Source: Actinacidiphila oryziradicis
GTDB taxonomy: Bacteria; Actinomycetota; Actinomycetes; Streptomycetales; Streptomycetaceae
Length of the DNA: 64,000 nt
Assembly (NCBI RefSeq): GCF_005047355.1
Contig: NZ_SUMC01000015.1
Span: forward strand, 102,378-166,377
Direction: 5' to 3'
Part shown: piece by piece, positions 25,218 through 34,472 of the stretch
Layout of the letters: the number at the start of each line of letters is the position of its first letter
Numbering within the stretch: the first letter of the stretch is position 1
Notes under the pieces: generated by a model
Told to the model about the DNA's origin: nothing
Seen by the model: only the letters and a program-made list of their open reading frames with translations
The model's database searches: none
Program-made: the position numbers and the translations under genes

Positions 25218-28205
25218 GTGGCCACCGCCAGTGCGCTGGCCGCCGCGGCTGTGTTCGTCACCGGCGCCCTCGGCGACGCGCCGCAGGCTTCCGCCGCCAC
25301 CGTCACCACCGCCTGGCAGAGCGGGGCCTTCTCGGAGAACACCGGCGGCGTGGTCTCCCGGTCCGACATCGTGCTGGGCCGGCCGAATACCGTGAACTCC
25401 CAGTCCCTGCCGCTGGGCGACGGCTCGCTCGGCGTCGCCGCCTGGGCCGCGAACGGGTTCACCGCGCAGCTCAACCGCAGCGACACGCTGCCCTACCGAC
25501 TCTCGCCCGGTCAGGTGCAGATCCCGGGCCTGTCGGCGATGACGTCGGCCTCGAACTTCACCGGCACACTCGACCTGTACAACGGCGTGCTCAAGGAGTC
25601 CGGCGGCGGCATGACCATGCAGGCATGGGTGCCCGCCGGCAAGGACGAGCTGATCGTGAACATCACCGGCGCCAACCCGGCCACCCGACAGACCGCGACG
25701 CTCAACCTCTGGAGCGGCCGTTCCCCGGCGACCGCCGCCTCCGGCGCGATCGGCAGCCTCGCACAGACCTGGGTGGACAACTCCCAGTCCGGCTCGTCCG
25801 GGGCGACCTTCGGCGCCATGGCCGCGATCACCGCGGGCGGGCAGAACGTCACCGCGTCCGTGACCAACTCCCAGCAGGTGCAGGTCTCCTTCAACCCCAA
25901 TGCCGACGGCTCGTTCCGAGTGGTCGTCGCGGCGCCCTCGTGGACCGGAGGCAACCCGACGACCACCGCCTCGAACCTGATCGGCGGTGACACGAGCGCC
26001 TCCACCTCGTCGCTGCTCTCCGCCCAGTCCTCCTGGTGGAACGGCTACTGGGCGAACAGCGGCCTGGTCGAGATGAACTCCGCCGACGGCACCGCGCAGT
26101 ACATGGAGAACCTGCGCACCGTCTACCTCTACGCCGAAGCCGCCTCGATGCGCGGGACGTACCCCGGCAGCCAGGCCGGCGTCGCCGACATGTTCGCCTA
26201 CGACCAGGACCAGCAGGACTGGTACCCGGCCGGGTACTGGCTGTGGAACCTCCGCGGCCAGATCGCCGCGAACCTCAGCTCAGGGAACTTCGCCCTGAAT
26301 CTGCCGATCTTCAGCATGTACCTCAACGACCTGCCGGCCATCGAGTCGTGGACCGGCGCGCAGATGGGCGGCAAGCCGGGGGCGTGCGTGCCGGAGACCA
26401 TGCGGTTCAACGGCAACGGCTACTACAACGGCGGCTCCAACACGCAGAACGCCTCCTGCGCCCTGGCCTCCAGCCCAAGCTACAACGCCGAGACCGTCAC
26501 CAGCGGCGCCGAGATCGCGCTGTACATCTGGCAGCAGTATCAGGACACCGGCAGCATCGGCTTCCTGCAGAAGTACTACCCGGTGCTGCAGCAGGCCGCC
26601 AAATTCCTGCTGGCGTACCAGAGCGTCGGCTCCGACGGCTACCTGCACGCGACGGCGAACGCGCACGAGACCCAGTGGGCGGTCAGCGACCCGACCACGG
26701 ATCTGGCCGCCGATCAGGCCCTGTTCCCGGCCACGATCAGCGCCGCGACGCTGCTGAACACCGACTCCTCGCTGGTCGCGCAGCTGCGGACCGCCGAGAA
26801 CCAGATCGAGCCGTACGCTCGTACCGACGCGGCGACCAAGACCCAGCTGCTGACCCCGGCCGCGGACGCCGCGGGCAATGATGTGATCGCGAACTCCTTC
26901 CAGCCGGCGGCCACGCTTCACAACGGCGAGAACATCGGCCTGGAGCCGGTCTGGCCGTATGGCGTGGTCACCGACAACTCCGGCACCCTCACCGCCCTGG
27001 CCGGCCGCACCTACACCTCCCGGCCCAACCAGAACGCCCCGGACTGGAGCTTCGACGCGGTCGATGCCGCCCGGCTCGACATGCCCGCTCAGGTCGCCTC
27101 CGGCCTGACCTCCATCACCGAGGGCTACCAGGCATACATCAGCGGCCTCGCCTCGCTCAGCGGCAGCACCCCCGGTGACGAGCCGTACCTCGAACAGTCC
27201 TCGACCGTCGCCACCGCCGTGGACGAGGCCCTGGCCACCGACTACGACGGCACCCTGCGCATCGCCCCGGCCTGGCCCTCCGGCTGGGACGCCTCCGGCA
27301 CCGTCTTCATCCAGGGCGGCTCCAAGGTCGACGTCCAGATCGAGGGCGGCACCATCGCCACGGCCGCGATCCAAGCAGGCACCAGCCAGACCATGGCCGT
27401 ACGCAACCCTTGGCCCGGCCAGCAGGCCGAAGTGGTCAACGGCTCCACCGGAGCCGTGGTCGTCGCTCCCACCACCAGCGCCACGCTCAGCGTCCCGGAG
27501 ACCGCCGGCTCCTCCTACCTGATCGAGAAACCGTCCTCACCCACCACCTCGCTGCCCTTCGCCCAAGTCACCGGAACACAGGCGACGTCAGCCAAGCACC
27601 TGGGCAAGGTCCAGATCGGCCTCGACCCGGCCGCCGCCTACCCGAACCTGGCGGCCTCCTACAACAACGTCGGCATCACCGCCGACAACAACACCGCACC
27701 GGGCAACTGGGACGGCGGCGGCGCGAGCTTCTCCGAAACCGCGCTGACCAACGCGGGAGCGGGCCCGGGCGCGGCCATCACGTCCTCCGGCGTGAAGTTC
27801 GCCTTCCCGAACGTCACCGCCGGCACCAACGACAACACCGTGGCCGAGGGCCAGACCATCAGCCTCTCAGCCAGCAGAAGCACCCTCGGGTTCCTGCTCT
27901 CTGCCAGCTACGGCCCCGCCTCCGGCACCGGAACCATCACCTACACAGACGGCAGCACCCAGAGCTACACGCTCACCGCACCCGACTGGTTCTCCACAAC
28001 GCCACCGAGCGGAGGAGCCCTGGCCGTCAGCTCCGCCTACCAGAACCGGCAGGGCAACACGACCTATTCGGGCACCGGCAGCATCTTCTCCGAAACCGTC
28101 GCGCTCAATGCGGGCAAGACCCTCGCCTCCGTCACTCTGCCACCCGGCGGAGCGCTGGCCTCCGGCACCCCCGCCTTGCACATCTTCGCCATCGCCACCT
28201 CCTGA
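25218..28205 (+). CDS. Secreted GH95-like glycosidase (possibly 5'-trimmed)
   Basis: 995 residues. The frame opens inside what looks like a signal-peptide core (SALAAAAVFVTGAL, then ASAA cleavage) without the usual basic n-region and without a clear Shine-Dalgarno at GTG 25218. The N-terminal beta-sandwich (SLPLGDGSLGVAAWAANGF) and (alpha/alpha)6 barrel (YMENLRTVYLYAEAAS, YPAGYWLWNLRGQI, TANAHETQWAVSDP) resemble GH95 alpha-L-fucosidases and DUF5703-like relatives. The last 170 residues are the galactose-binding-like module also found in the GH92 protein at 54.4-60.2 kb. It is head to head with the GH87 remnant with no promoter space. Expression is doubtful; specificity is uncertain. Confidence 0.72.
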   Translation: MATASALAAAAVFVTGALGDAPQASAATVTTAWQSGAFSENTGGVVSRSDIVLGRPNTVNSQSLPLGDGSLGVAAWAANGFTAQLNRSDTLPYRLSPGQVQIPGLSAMTSASNFTGTLDLYNGVLKESGGGMTMQAWVPAGKDELIVNITGANPATRQTATLNLWSGRSPATAASGAIGSLAQTWVDNSQSGSSGATFGAMAAITAGGQNVTASVTNSQQVQVSFNPNADGSFRVVVAAPSWTGGNPTTTASNLIGGDTSASTSSLLSAQSSWWNGYWANSGLVEMNSADGTAQYMENLRTVYLYAEAASMRGTYPGSQAGVADMFAYDQDQQDWYPAGYWLWNLRGQIAANLSSGNFALNLPIFSMYLNDLPAIESWTGAQMGGKPGACVPETMRFNGNGYYNGGSNTQNASCALASSPSYNAETVTSGAEIALYIWQQYQDTGSIGFLQKYYPVLQQAAKFLLAYQSVGSDGYLHATANAHETQWAVSDPTTDLAADQALFPATISAATLLNTDSSLVAQLRTAENQIEPYARTDAATKTQLLTPAADAAGNDVIANSFQPAATLHNGENIGLEPVWPYGVVTDNSGTLTALAGRTYTSRPNQNAPDWSFDAVDAARLDMPAQVASGLTSITEGYQAYISGLASLSGSTPGDEPYLEQSSTVATAVDEALATDYDGTLRIAPAWPSGWDASGTVFIQGGSKVDVQIEGGTIATAAIQAGTSQTMAVRNPWPGQQAEVVNGSTGAVVVAPTTSATLSVPETAGSSYLIEKPSSPTTSLPFAQVTGTQATSAKHLGKVQIGLDPAAAYPNLAASYNNVGITADNNTAPGNWDGGGASFSETALTNAGAGPGAAITSSGVKFAFPNVTAGTNDNTVAEGQTISLSASRSTLGFLLSASYGPASGTGTITYTDGSTQSYTLTAPDWFSTTPPSGGALAVSSAYQNRQGNTTYSGTGSIFSETVALNAGKTLASVTLPPGGALASGTPALHIFAIATS

Positions 28206-28233
28206 TCCGGCTCGACGTCGGTGATCAGCCGGA
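28206..28233 (+). terminator. Weak hairpin after GH95-like gene
   Basis: Arms TCCGGCT and AGCCGGA directly after the stop codon with a 14-base loop; a modest terminator candidate. Confidence 0.35.
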
Positions 28234-28316
28234 GCGCGCTTGGCCGCTGATCCAACCGCGCCGCCCACCTGGACCCTCGTAAACCAAGTAGCTCTCTGAC
28301 AACTACTGGCGGACTC

Positions 28317-30071
28317 ATGCTTGATGAATTCAATATCGGAGCGATCTTCCGGCGGTGCATCCATCGGGCGGCCAGTCTCGAGCGCAGCCGGACCCGCCGC
28401 CTGGCGCCACGCCGCCGCGCGCTCGCGTTCGGGGCCGGAACGAGAAACCGTGGACTGCTCGCCGCCGTGTGTGTGGTGTCGGCAGTCGGGGTGTCACTCG
28501 GGACGTCCTCCCGACAGCCGGCATTCGCGCTGCGATCGCACACTGCGTCGTCGCGCAGCGCTGCCGCGAGCGGATCGTGGACCGGAACCTGGTCAGCGTC
28601 CCCGCAAAGCGGCGGCACGTCCTTCAACCAGCAGACACTGCGCCAGATCGTGCACACCAGCATCGGAGGAACCTCCACGCGCGTGCAGGTGTCGAACGTC
28701 TTCGGCTCCCAACCGCTCGTGATCGCTGACGTGCACGTCGCGCTGCGCTCTTCCGGTGCCTCGGTCACGTCCGGGACCGACCGTACGGTCACCTTCGGCG
28801 GCCAGACCTCGACGACGATCCCGGCCGGCGGACTGGCCGTCAGCGACGCGGTCGCGTTCCCCGTCCCCGCACTCTCGGACGTCGCGGTCAGCATCTACCT
28901 GCCGCAGTCGACGGGTTCATCGACGTACCACCAGCAGGGAACTGCGACCAACTACATCGCCTCGGGTGACGTAAGCGGCAGCGCCGGCCTGTCCGGCGCG
29001 CAGACCACCGGCAGCTACTACTTCCTGACCAACCTCGATGTTCAGAACTCCTCCACGCAGGGGACCGTGGTGGCGCTCGGGGCTTCCATCACCGACGGCG
29101 TCGCGTCCTCGACGGACTCGAACCGGCGCTGGCCCAACGACCTGGCCGTTCGGCTGGCGAACTCCGGCCGCACCATCGGCGTGCTCAACCAGGGAATCAG
29201 CGGCAACCGGTTGCTGGTCGACGGTGCGGGACAGAGCGCGATACACCGTTTCGCCCGGGATGTGCTCAATCAGCCGGGAGCCACGTGGGTCATCTTCTCT
29301 GATGATCCGCTCAACGACCTGGGCTCGACCAATCCGCCGCCGAGCTCAAGCCAGCTCATCGCGGGCGTGCAGCAGCTCATCTCGAGTGCCCATCAGAACG
29401 GCCTGAAGTTCCTTTGCTCCACGCTGACGCCCTATCAGGGTGCGGCCTACTGGACCCAGCAGGGCGAGACGGCGCGTGAGGCGTTCAACGCCTTCGTGCG
29501 CGGCTCGGGCAGCGGCTGTGACGGCGTGGCCGATCAGGACGCGGCGACGCACGACCCGGCCGCCCCGACCCGTTACCTGCCTGCCTACGACAGTGGCGAC
29601 CATCTGCACCCGAACGAGGCGGGCCTGCAGGCGATCGCGAATGCGGTGGATCCGAACCTGTTCTCCGCGGCCACCAACCCGGTGATCAGCCTTCGTGCAC
29701 ACGCCAACGGCGACTACGTAACAGCCGAGAACGCGGGTGCCGACCCGCTCATCGCCAACCGTACGGCCATCGGCACCTGGGAGCAGTTCGACCTGATCAG
29801 CAACCCGGACGGAAGTGTCAGCTTCCGTGCCCACGCCAACGGCAACGTCGTAACGGCGGAGAACGCCGGGGCATCGTCGCTCATCGCGAACCGGACGGCC
29901 ATCAGTCCGTCGGAGGAGTTCGACCTGCTCAACAACCCGGACGGCAGCGTGAGCTTCCGCGCCCATGCGAACAACGACATCGTGACCGCAGAGAACGCAG
30001 GCTCCTCTGCCCTGATCGCCAACCGTACGGCGATCGGCACCTGGGAAGAGTTCGACCTCATACACGACTGA
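28317..30071 (+). CDS. SGNH/GDSL hydrolase with three beta-trefoil-like repeats
   Basis: 584 residues. A long basic N-terminus precedes a signal anchor (GLLAAVCVVSAVGVSLG), so the true start may lie downstream of ATG 28317. The catalytic blocks are LGASITDG (Ser257), DDPLND in place of GxND, and GDHLHPNEAG (Asp428, His431), as in secreted esterases of the SGNH superfamily. From about residue 454 three 45-residue repeats follow (SLRAHANGDYVTAENAGADP and two near copies with IANRTAIGTWE), resembling fascin-like actin-crosslinking or CBM13-type lobes; together they would form one beta-trefoil. It probably deacylates a polysaccharide; the substrate is unknown. Confidence 0.85.
   Translation: MLDEFNIGAIFRRCIHRAASLERSRTRRLAPRRRALAFGAGTRNRGLLAAVCVVSAVGVSLGTSSRQPAFALRSHTASSRSAAASGSWTGTWSASPQSGGTSFNQQTLRQIVHTSIGGTSTRVQVSNVFGSQPLVIADVHVALRSSGASVTSGTDRTVTFGGQTSTTIPAGGLAVSDAVAFPVPALSDVAVSIYLPQSTGSSTYHQQGTATNYIASGDVSGSAGLSGAQTTGSYYFLTNLDVQNSSTQGTVVALGASITDGVASSTDSNRRWPNDLAVRLANSGRTIGVLNQGISGNRLLVDGAGQSAIHRFARDVLNQPGATWVIFSDDPLNDLGSTNPPPSSSQLIAGVQQLISSAHQNGLKFLCSTLTPYQGAAYWTQQGETAREAFNAFVRGSGSGCDGVADQDAATHDPAAPTRYLPAYDSGDHLHPNEAGLQAIANAVDPNLFSAATNPVISLRAHANGDYVTAENAGADPLIANRTAIGTWEQFDLISNPDGSVSFRAHANGNVVTAENAGASSLIANRTAISPSEEFDLLNNPDGSVSFRAHANNDIVTAENAGSSALIANRTAIGTWEEFDLIHD
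29676..30068 (+). repeat. Three tandem ~135-bp coding repeats
   Basis: They encode the three lobes at the SGNH hydrolase C-terminus. Each contains RAHAN, VTAENAG and LIANRTAI at the same spacing, indicating internal duplication. Confidence 0.8.
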
Positions 30072-30083
30072 TCGCCTTCCGCG

Positions 30084-30190
30084 GCCAAGTGGTGGGAGGC
30101 GGGGAAGAACGTCATCAGCTGGGACCTCATCGAGACGCACTTCCGCGACCTGATGCGGGTGGCGATCTCCGTACGCGAAGGCACGATCTC
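30084..30190 (+). pseudogene. Tn3-family transposase scrap
   Basis: The frame reads KWWEAGKNVISWDLIETHFR then DLMRVAISVREGTIS, matching the C-terminal region of Tn3-group transposases just before their SR(L/A) segment. It begins 12 bp after the SGNH hydrolase stop; the remainder of the transposase is missing. Confidence 0.55.
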
Positions 30191-30236
30191 CTTAGCTCCG
30201 GGCGCGGTCCGTGCCACAGCGCCCGCGGGGCAGTAG

Positions 30237-30568
30237 TGACGCCGCAGGCTTCGACGTGCGTGAGGCCGGAACTCGTAGCCGGCGCGCTCGCACTTGCCGG
30301 TGCGGTACAGCTGCAGGCACACCTAGCCGTCGGGGCCGTCCCGGGCAAACGCCCGATTGTTAGGACCCCCGGCCGGCGGCCGGAGCCGCAGGCCCGGAAG
30401 GTCGCCGTCGAGCAGGCTCGGGTCGCGCTTGTGGAAGATCTGTGTGCGCTCTTGACGGGTGCTCACCGCCGGTCCAAACTGCCAACGCGGTGACAACGAT
30501 GTCATGCGCCTTGTTCTACGTCGCGCAGTCGGCCTTGAGAGCGACGCAGCGACAAACCAGAGAGGCTC
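30237..30568. other. Intergenic stretch upstream of GH92 gene
   Basis: 332 bp. A minus-strand translation with an internal stop (VCLQLYRTGKCERAGYEFRP) looks protein-derived but could not be assigned. The last 90 bp, less GC-rich, should hold the GH92 promoter; TTGAGAGCG near 30536 is the only promoter-like hint. Confidence 0.35.
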
Positions 30569-33500
30569 GTGGTGGATCGACGAAGCGGTAGATGGAGCGG
30601 ACTCGGGATCGCGGCGGTGGCGCTGGCACTGGCGGCGGGCGTGACGGGCGTCCCGTCGGCGGTCGCCGGCGCGCCAGCGCCACCGGCACCCGTCAAGTTG
30701 GTGTCCGATCCGACTGACTACGTCAATCCGATGATCGGCACCAAGAAGGGTGTCGACTGGGAGAACACGTTTCCCGGTGTGACGGCGCCATTCGGGATGA
30801 TGCAGTTCAGCCCCGACACGCAGTCAGGACCAACCGGTTACTCGTACACCGACGACGCCATCAAGGGCTTCAGCCTTGACCACTTCTCGGGTGGCTGCTC
30901 ATCGTTCGGTGACATCCCGATCCTGCCGGTGACCGGCGCGGTCGGGGACAACCCCGCCGGCCGCACCGAGCACTTCTCGCACAACGACGAGCACTCCGCG
31001 CCCGGTTCCTACTCGGTAGCGCTCACCGACTCGAATGTGCAGGTCGACCTGGGCGCCACCACCCGGACCGGGATCGCCTCATTCCGCTATCCGTCCGGCA
31101 GCCAGGCCCAGGTGCTGGTCAAGTCGGGCACCAGCCTCGGCGGTGACCTGACCGCCGACGTGCAGGTGGTCAACGACCACGAACTGGCCGGCACCACCAC
31201 GCCGCACGGGCTGTGCAACAACAGCAAGTACACGATGTACTTCGATATCACCTTCAACCGGCCCTTCACCGCGCACGGCACCTGGCAGGGCACCGCGGTC
31301 ACGCCCGGCTCGTCGAGCGCGACCGGCCCGGGCTCGGGCGCCTACCTGACCTTCGACACCTCCACCGACAGCACGGTGACCGCCAAAGTCGGTATGTCGT
31401 ACGTGAGCACCACCGGTGCGGCGAAGAACATGGCCGCCGAGATACCCGGCTGGAACGTCAAGCACGTGCAGGCCGACACCCGCGCGGCGTGGCGCACCCT
31501 GCTGCGCAAGGTCGATGTCGGCGGCGCGTCCACCGACGAGCTGACCACCTTCTACACCTCGCTGTACCGGTCCTTCCAGTCGCCGAGCGTCTTCAACGAC
31601 GTGGACGGCCGCTACATCGGCTTCGACAACGTGATCCACCGAGTGCCCGCCGGGCACACCCAGTACGCGACGTTCTCCGACTGGGACATCTACCGGTCGC
31701 TGGCGCCGTTGCAGACCATGCTGTACCCGCAGCGGGCCGGAGACATGGCCAACTCGCTGCTGCGTGACGCGCAGCAACAGGGCGGCTGGTGGCCGAAGTG
31801 GCCGTCGCAGAACATGACCGGCAATGTGATGAACGGCGACAACGGGGTACCGCTGTTCGCCCAGTACGTCGCGTTCGGCGCCCGGGGAGTGAACGTCGCC
31901 GACGCGCTGCCCATCATGGAAAAGGGTGCGACCCAGTCGCAGAAGGTCGGCTGGGGCTGGACGGAACGGCCGGGAGTTGAGGACTACGTCCGGCTCGGCT
32001 ACGCCCCCAACAACGCCACCTCGCAAGGCGACCACGGGTTGCAGGGCGCCTCGGAGACCCTGGAGTGGTCGATCGACGACTTCGCCATCTCCCAGCTCGC
32101 CGGGGCGATCGGCGACCGCACGACCGCGGCCACATACGCCAAGCGCGGGCAGAACTGGCAGAACATCTTCGACCCGAGCACCGGGTACCTGCGGCCGCGC
32201 GACGACAACGGCGCTTTCCCGGCCGGCCCCGGCTTCCAGACCCCGCCGGCCGGAACCTTCGGCCAGGACGGCTACGACGAAGGCAACGCGGCGCAGTACA
32301 ACTGGCTCGTCCCTCAGGACATCGCGGGTCTGGTTGCCGCGATGGGCGGCAAGGACAAGGTGATCCCGCGGCTGGACGACTTCTTCAGCCAGCTCAACGC
32401 GGGCGGCAACGCCCCGTACGACTGGGCGGGCAACGAGATCGACACCGCCGCACCGTGGGTGTACGACTACGTGGGCCAGCCGTGGAAGACCCAGGAGGTC
32501 GCCCGGCGCTTCGAGACCCAGCTCTTCACGACCGCGCCGGACGGCCTGCCCGGCAACGATGACAACGGCGCGCTCTCCTCCGAGTACGTATGGGCGGCGC
32601 TCGGCATGATGCCGGCCACCCCCGGCACCCCGACCCTCGCGCTCAACAGCCCGCTCGTCAAGCGCGCCGTGATCAGCCTGGGTACGGGCCGGACCATCAC
32701 CATCAACGCGCCGCAGGCCGCCGACAACGCGCCGTACGTCACCGGGATGCAGCTGAACGGCCGGTCGTACGGGTCCACCGCTCTGCCCGCCTCGTTCGCC
32801 ACGCGCGGCGGCGCGCTGGACATCAGCCTGTCCACCAGCCCCGACACCCACTGGGCCACCAGCGACAAGGCCGCGCCTCCGTCCTACCGGACCGATGAGG
32901 TACCGGCGATCGGCTACCTCACCCCGACCGGCACCCAGGTGACCCCCGGCGGCACCAGCCTTCCGGCCACCGTCGGCGCCTCCTCGCTCGCCGGACACGC
33001 CGGTACCGTCCGCTGGACGGCCGGTTCCGACATCGCCGGGGTGAGCGTGACCCCGTCCTCGGGCACCTTGGACCTCACCCATGCCACGACCGCCGATGTG
33101 CCCGTCACGATCGCCGTCGCGCAGGGCACACCGTCGGGCTACCACCCGGTGAAGGTGAGCTTCCGCACCGCCGACGGGAAGGCGCTGCCGGGCGGCGCGG
33201 TCGTGGTGACCGTACCGGCAGCCGACGGCGCCGCGACCGCCTGCGACACGCTGGGCACCACCGACACCGAATGCGGGATGCGGCTGCGCGACAACGGCGA
33301 CGGCCACACCACGCCCGTCACCATCGGAGGCCGCTCCGGACGGTCCACCACGGACGGTTCACCCTTCGAGTACTTCGACGTCGACAACACCATCGTCCCC
33401 GGTGGCCAATACCAGGCGACGGTGACGATCGACTACTACGACCACGGCACCGGCAGCTGGAGCATGCAGTACGACTCCACCAACGGCGCCTACAAGCAGT

Positions 33501-33703
33501 CCCCATCGGTCGCCAAGACCGGCACCGACACGTGGAAGACCGCGACGTTCACCGTGGACGACGCCGCCTTCCACAACGGCGAGAACGCCGGCACCGACTT
33601 CCGTCTCGCCAACAGCGGTGACACCGGCACCATCGGCCGCGTCCACGTCACCGTCACCGGCGACAACGTCCTCGCCCTCCACCTCTGCCCCGACGACAAC
33701 TGA
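30569..33703 (+). CDS. Secreted GH92 alpha-mannosidase
   Basis: 1044-residue exported exo-alpha-mannosidase (Ca-dependent, inverting family GH92). The signal peptide is residues 1-33; the N-terminal beta-domain contains DYVNPMIGTKKG and ENTFPGVTAPFGMMQFSPDT. The (alpha/alpha)6 domain has ATFSDWDIYRSLAPLQTMLY and GYDEGNAAQYNWLVPQD, then PGNDDNGALSSEYVWAALGM at about residues 661-680, the family signature. After residue 770 come a linker domain and a jelly-roll module shared with the GH42-like enzyme at 7.6 kb. GTG 30569 follows GAGAGG. It is a single-gene unit ended by a hairpin at 33721. With the GH38 enzyme it would strip mannose from glycans outside the cell. Confidence 0.93.
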   Translation: MVDRRSGRWSGLGIAAVALALAAGVTGVPSAVAGAPAPPAPVKLVSDPTDYVNPMIGTKKGVDWENTFPGVTAPFGMMQFSPDTQSGPTGYSYTDDAIKGFSLDHFSGGCSSFGDIPILPVTGAVGDNPAGRTEHFSHNDEHSAPGSYSVALTDSNVQVDLGATTRTGIASFRYPSGSQAQVLVKSGTSLGGDLTADVQVVNDHELAGTTTPHGLCNNSKYTMYFDITFNRPFTAHGTWQGTAVTPGSSSATGPGSGAYLTFDTSTDSTVTAKVGMSYVSTTGAAKNMAAEIPGWNVKHVQADTRAAWRTLLRKVDVGGASTDELTTFYTSLYRSFQSPSVFNDVDGRYIGFDNVIHRVPAGHTQYATFSDWDIYRSLAPLQTMLYPQRAGDMANSLLRDAQQQGGWWPKWPSQNMTGNVMNGDNGVPLFAQYVAFGARGVNVADALPIMEKGATQSQKVGWGWTERPGVEDYVRLGYAPNNATSQGDHGLQGASETLEWSIDDFAISQLAGAIGDRTTAATYAKRGQNWQNIFDPSTGYLRPRDDNGAFPAGPGFQTPPAGTFGQDGYDEGNAAQYNWLVPQDIAGLVAAMGGKDKVIPRLDDFFSQLNAGGNAPYDWAGNEIDTAAPWVYDYVGQPWKTQEVARRFETQLFTTAPDGLPGNDDNGALSSEYVWAALGMMPATPGTPTLALNSPLVKRAVISLGTGRTITINAPQAADNAPYVTGMQLNGRSYGSTALPASFATRGGALDISLSTSPDTHWATSDKAAPPSYRTDEVPAIGYLTPTGTQVTPGGTSLPATVGASSLAGHAGTVRWTAGSDIAGVSVTPSSGTLDLTHATTADVPVTIAVAQGTPSGYHPVKVSFRTADGKALPGGAVVVTVPAADGAATACDTLGTTDTECGMRLRDNGDGHTTPVTIGGRSGRSTTDGSPFEYFDVDNTIVPGGQYQATVTIDYYDHGTGSWSMQYDSTNGAYKQSPSVAKTGTDTWKTATFTVDDAAFHNGENAGTDFRLANSGDTGTIGRVHVTVTGDNVLALHLCPDDN

Positions 33704-33720
33704 CATACCCGGACCGACGT

Positions 33721-33762
33721 ACCGGGTCGCCGCGTGCCCTCACCGGCACTTGGCGACCCGGT
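33721..33762 (+). terminator. Terminator of GH92 gene
   Basis: Eleven-base arms ACCGGGTCGCC and GGCGACCCGGT, with an inner GTGCC/GGCAC stem, 18 bp after the stop. Confidence 0.8.
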
Positions 33763-33893
33763 ATGCCATGCCCCGTGCCGCCGCGTACGCAGCGCCGTGG
33801 CCCGCCGAAGCCGCAGCCGCGGTTCGCCGCGGATGAAGGCTTCGAGCATGGCCCGGCCGGAGACGCCCTCGGCGTGGGCCACCGGCCGGCAGC

Positions 33894-34185
33894 ATGGCCA
33901 ACCCCAGCTCTCTACGAGCGGCTGGGTGCTGGTCGCGCTGCGGCGGCGGGCGGCGGAGGCCGGTCTGCCGCGGATCGGGGTGCACGACCTGCGCCATACG
34001 GCGGCACCATCATGAGCAGTTCGCGGGTGCCGCTGGCGGTGGTCTCCAAGACGCTGCGGCACTCGAGGCCGGCCACCACGGTCAACCTCTACGGGCACCT
34101 GCTGCCGCAGGCCGCCCGAAACGCGGTCACCGCGCTGGGCCGCGCCCTGGACCACGCTGACCGGTCCGGCAACGGTCCTGCGAGA
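33894..34185 (+). pseudogene. Tyrosine integrase C-terminal remnant
   Basis: WVLVALRRRAAEAGLPRIG then VHDLRHTAA in one frame continues in another as SSRVPLAVVSKTLRHSRPAT, TVNLYGHLLPQAARNAV. HDLRHT, the LRHS block and NLYGHL are the catalytic R-H-x-x-R...Y motifs of integrases of actinomycete integrative elements. A frameshift lies near 34010 and the N-terminal two thirds is missing. Confidence 0.75.
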
Positions 34186-34270
34186 GAGGGCGCTCAATGC
34201 CGCGCCTTCCGACCTGACCGGGGCAGGCATCCGCCGTCACCGTGCCATCACGTGTGCCCCGAACGCATCC

Positions 34271-34300
34271 AGCGGGCTTGTCGTCACCGACAAACCCGCT
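34271..34300 (+). terminator. Hairpin downstream of integrase remnant
   Basis: AGCGGGCTTGTCG pairs with CGACAAACCCGCT across a four-base loop (one G-A mismatch). It is a likely terminator of the former integrase gene. Confidence 0.55.
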
Positions 34301-34332
34301 GGTCGCACCGTCGGGACGACAGCCCAACGCGC

Positions 34333-34370
34333 GCCGTACAGCTCGGTAAGAGGCAGCCGGAACGGTCAAG
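34333..34370 (+). repeat. 38-bp direct repeat, copy 1
   Basis: Begins GCCGTACAGCTCGG and ends AACGGTCAAG. It differs at three positions from copy 2 at 51627-51664 in the same orientation. GTCGGGACGACAG, the 3' end of a tRNA-Pro, precedes both copies. Confidence 0.65.
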
Positions 34371-34472
34371 TGCTCCGCGATTCAAGGGTCCGACGGGCCT
34401 TCGGCGGACCGTCGATCGCCGCCCGCACCACGGCATCGCCATCCAACCCGACGATCACCCAAGGGACAAGTC

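Larger units (their letters stand above)
34171..34472. other. Stretch between integrase remnant and TetR gene
   Basis: It contains a hairpin at 34271-34300 (13-base arms, one mismatch, loop TCAC), a 13-bp tRNA-Pro 3'-end match GTCGGGACGACAG (34310-34322), and one copy of a 38-bp repeat (34333-34370). No gene. Confidence 0.5.
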
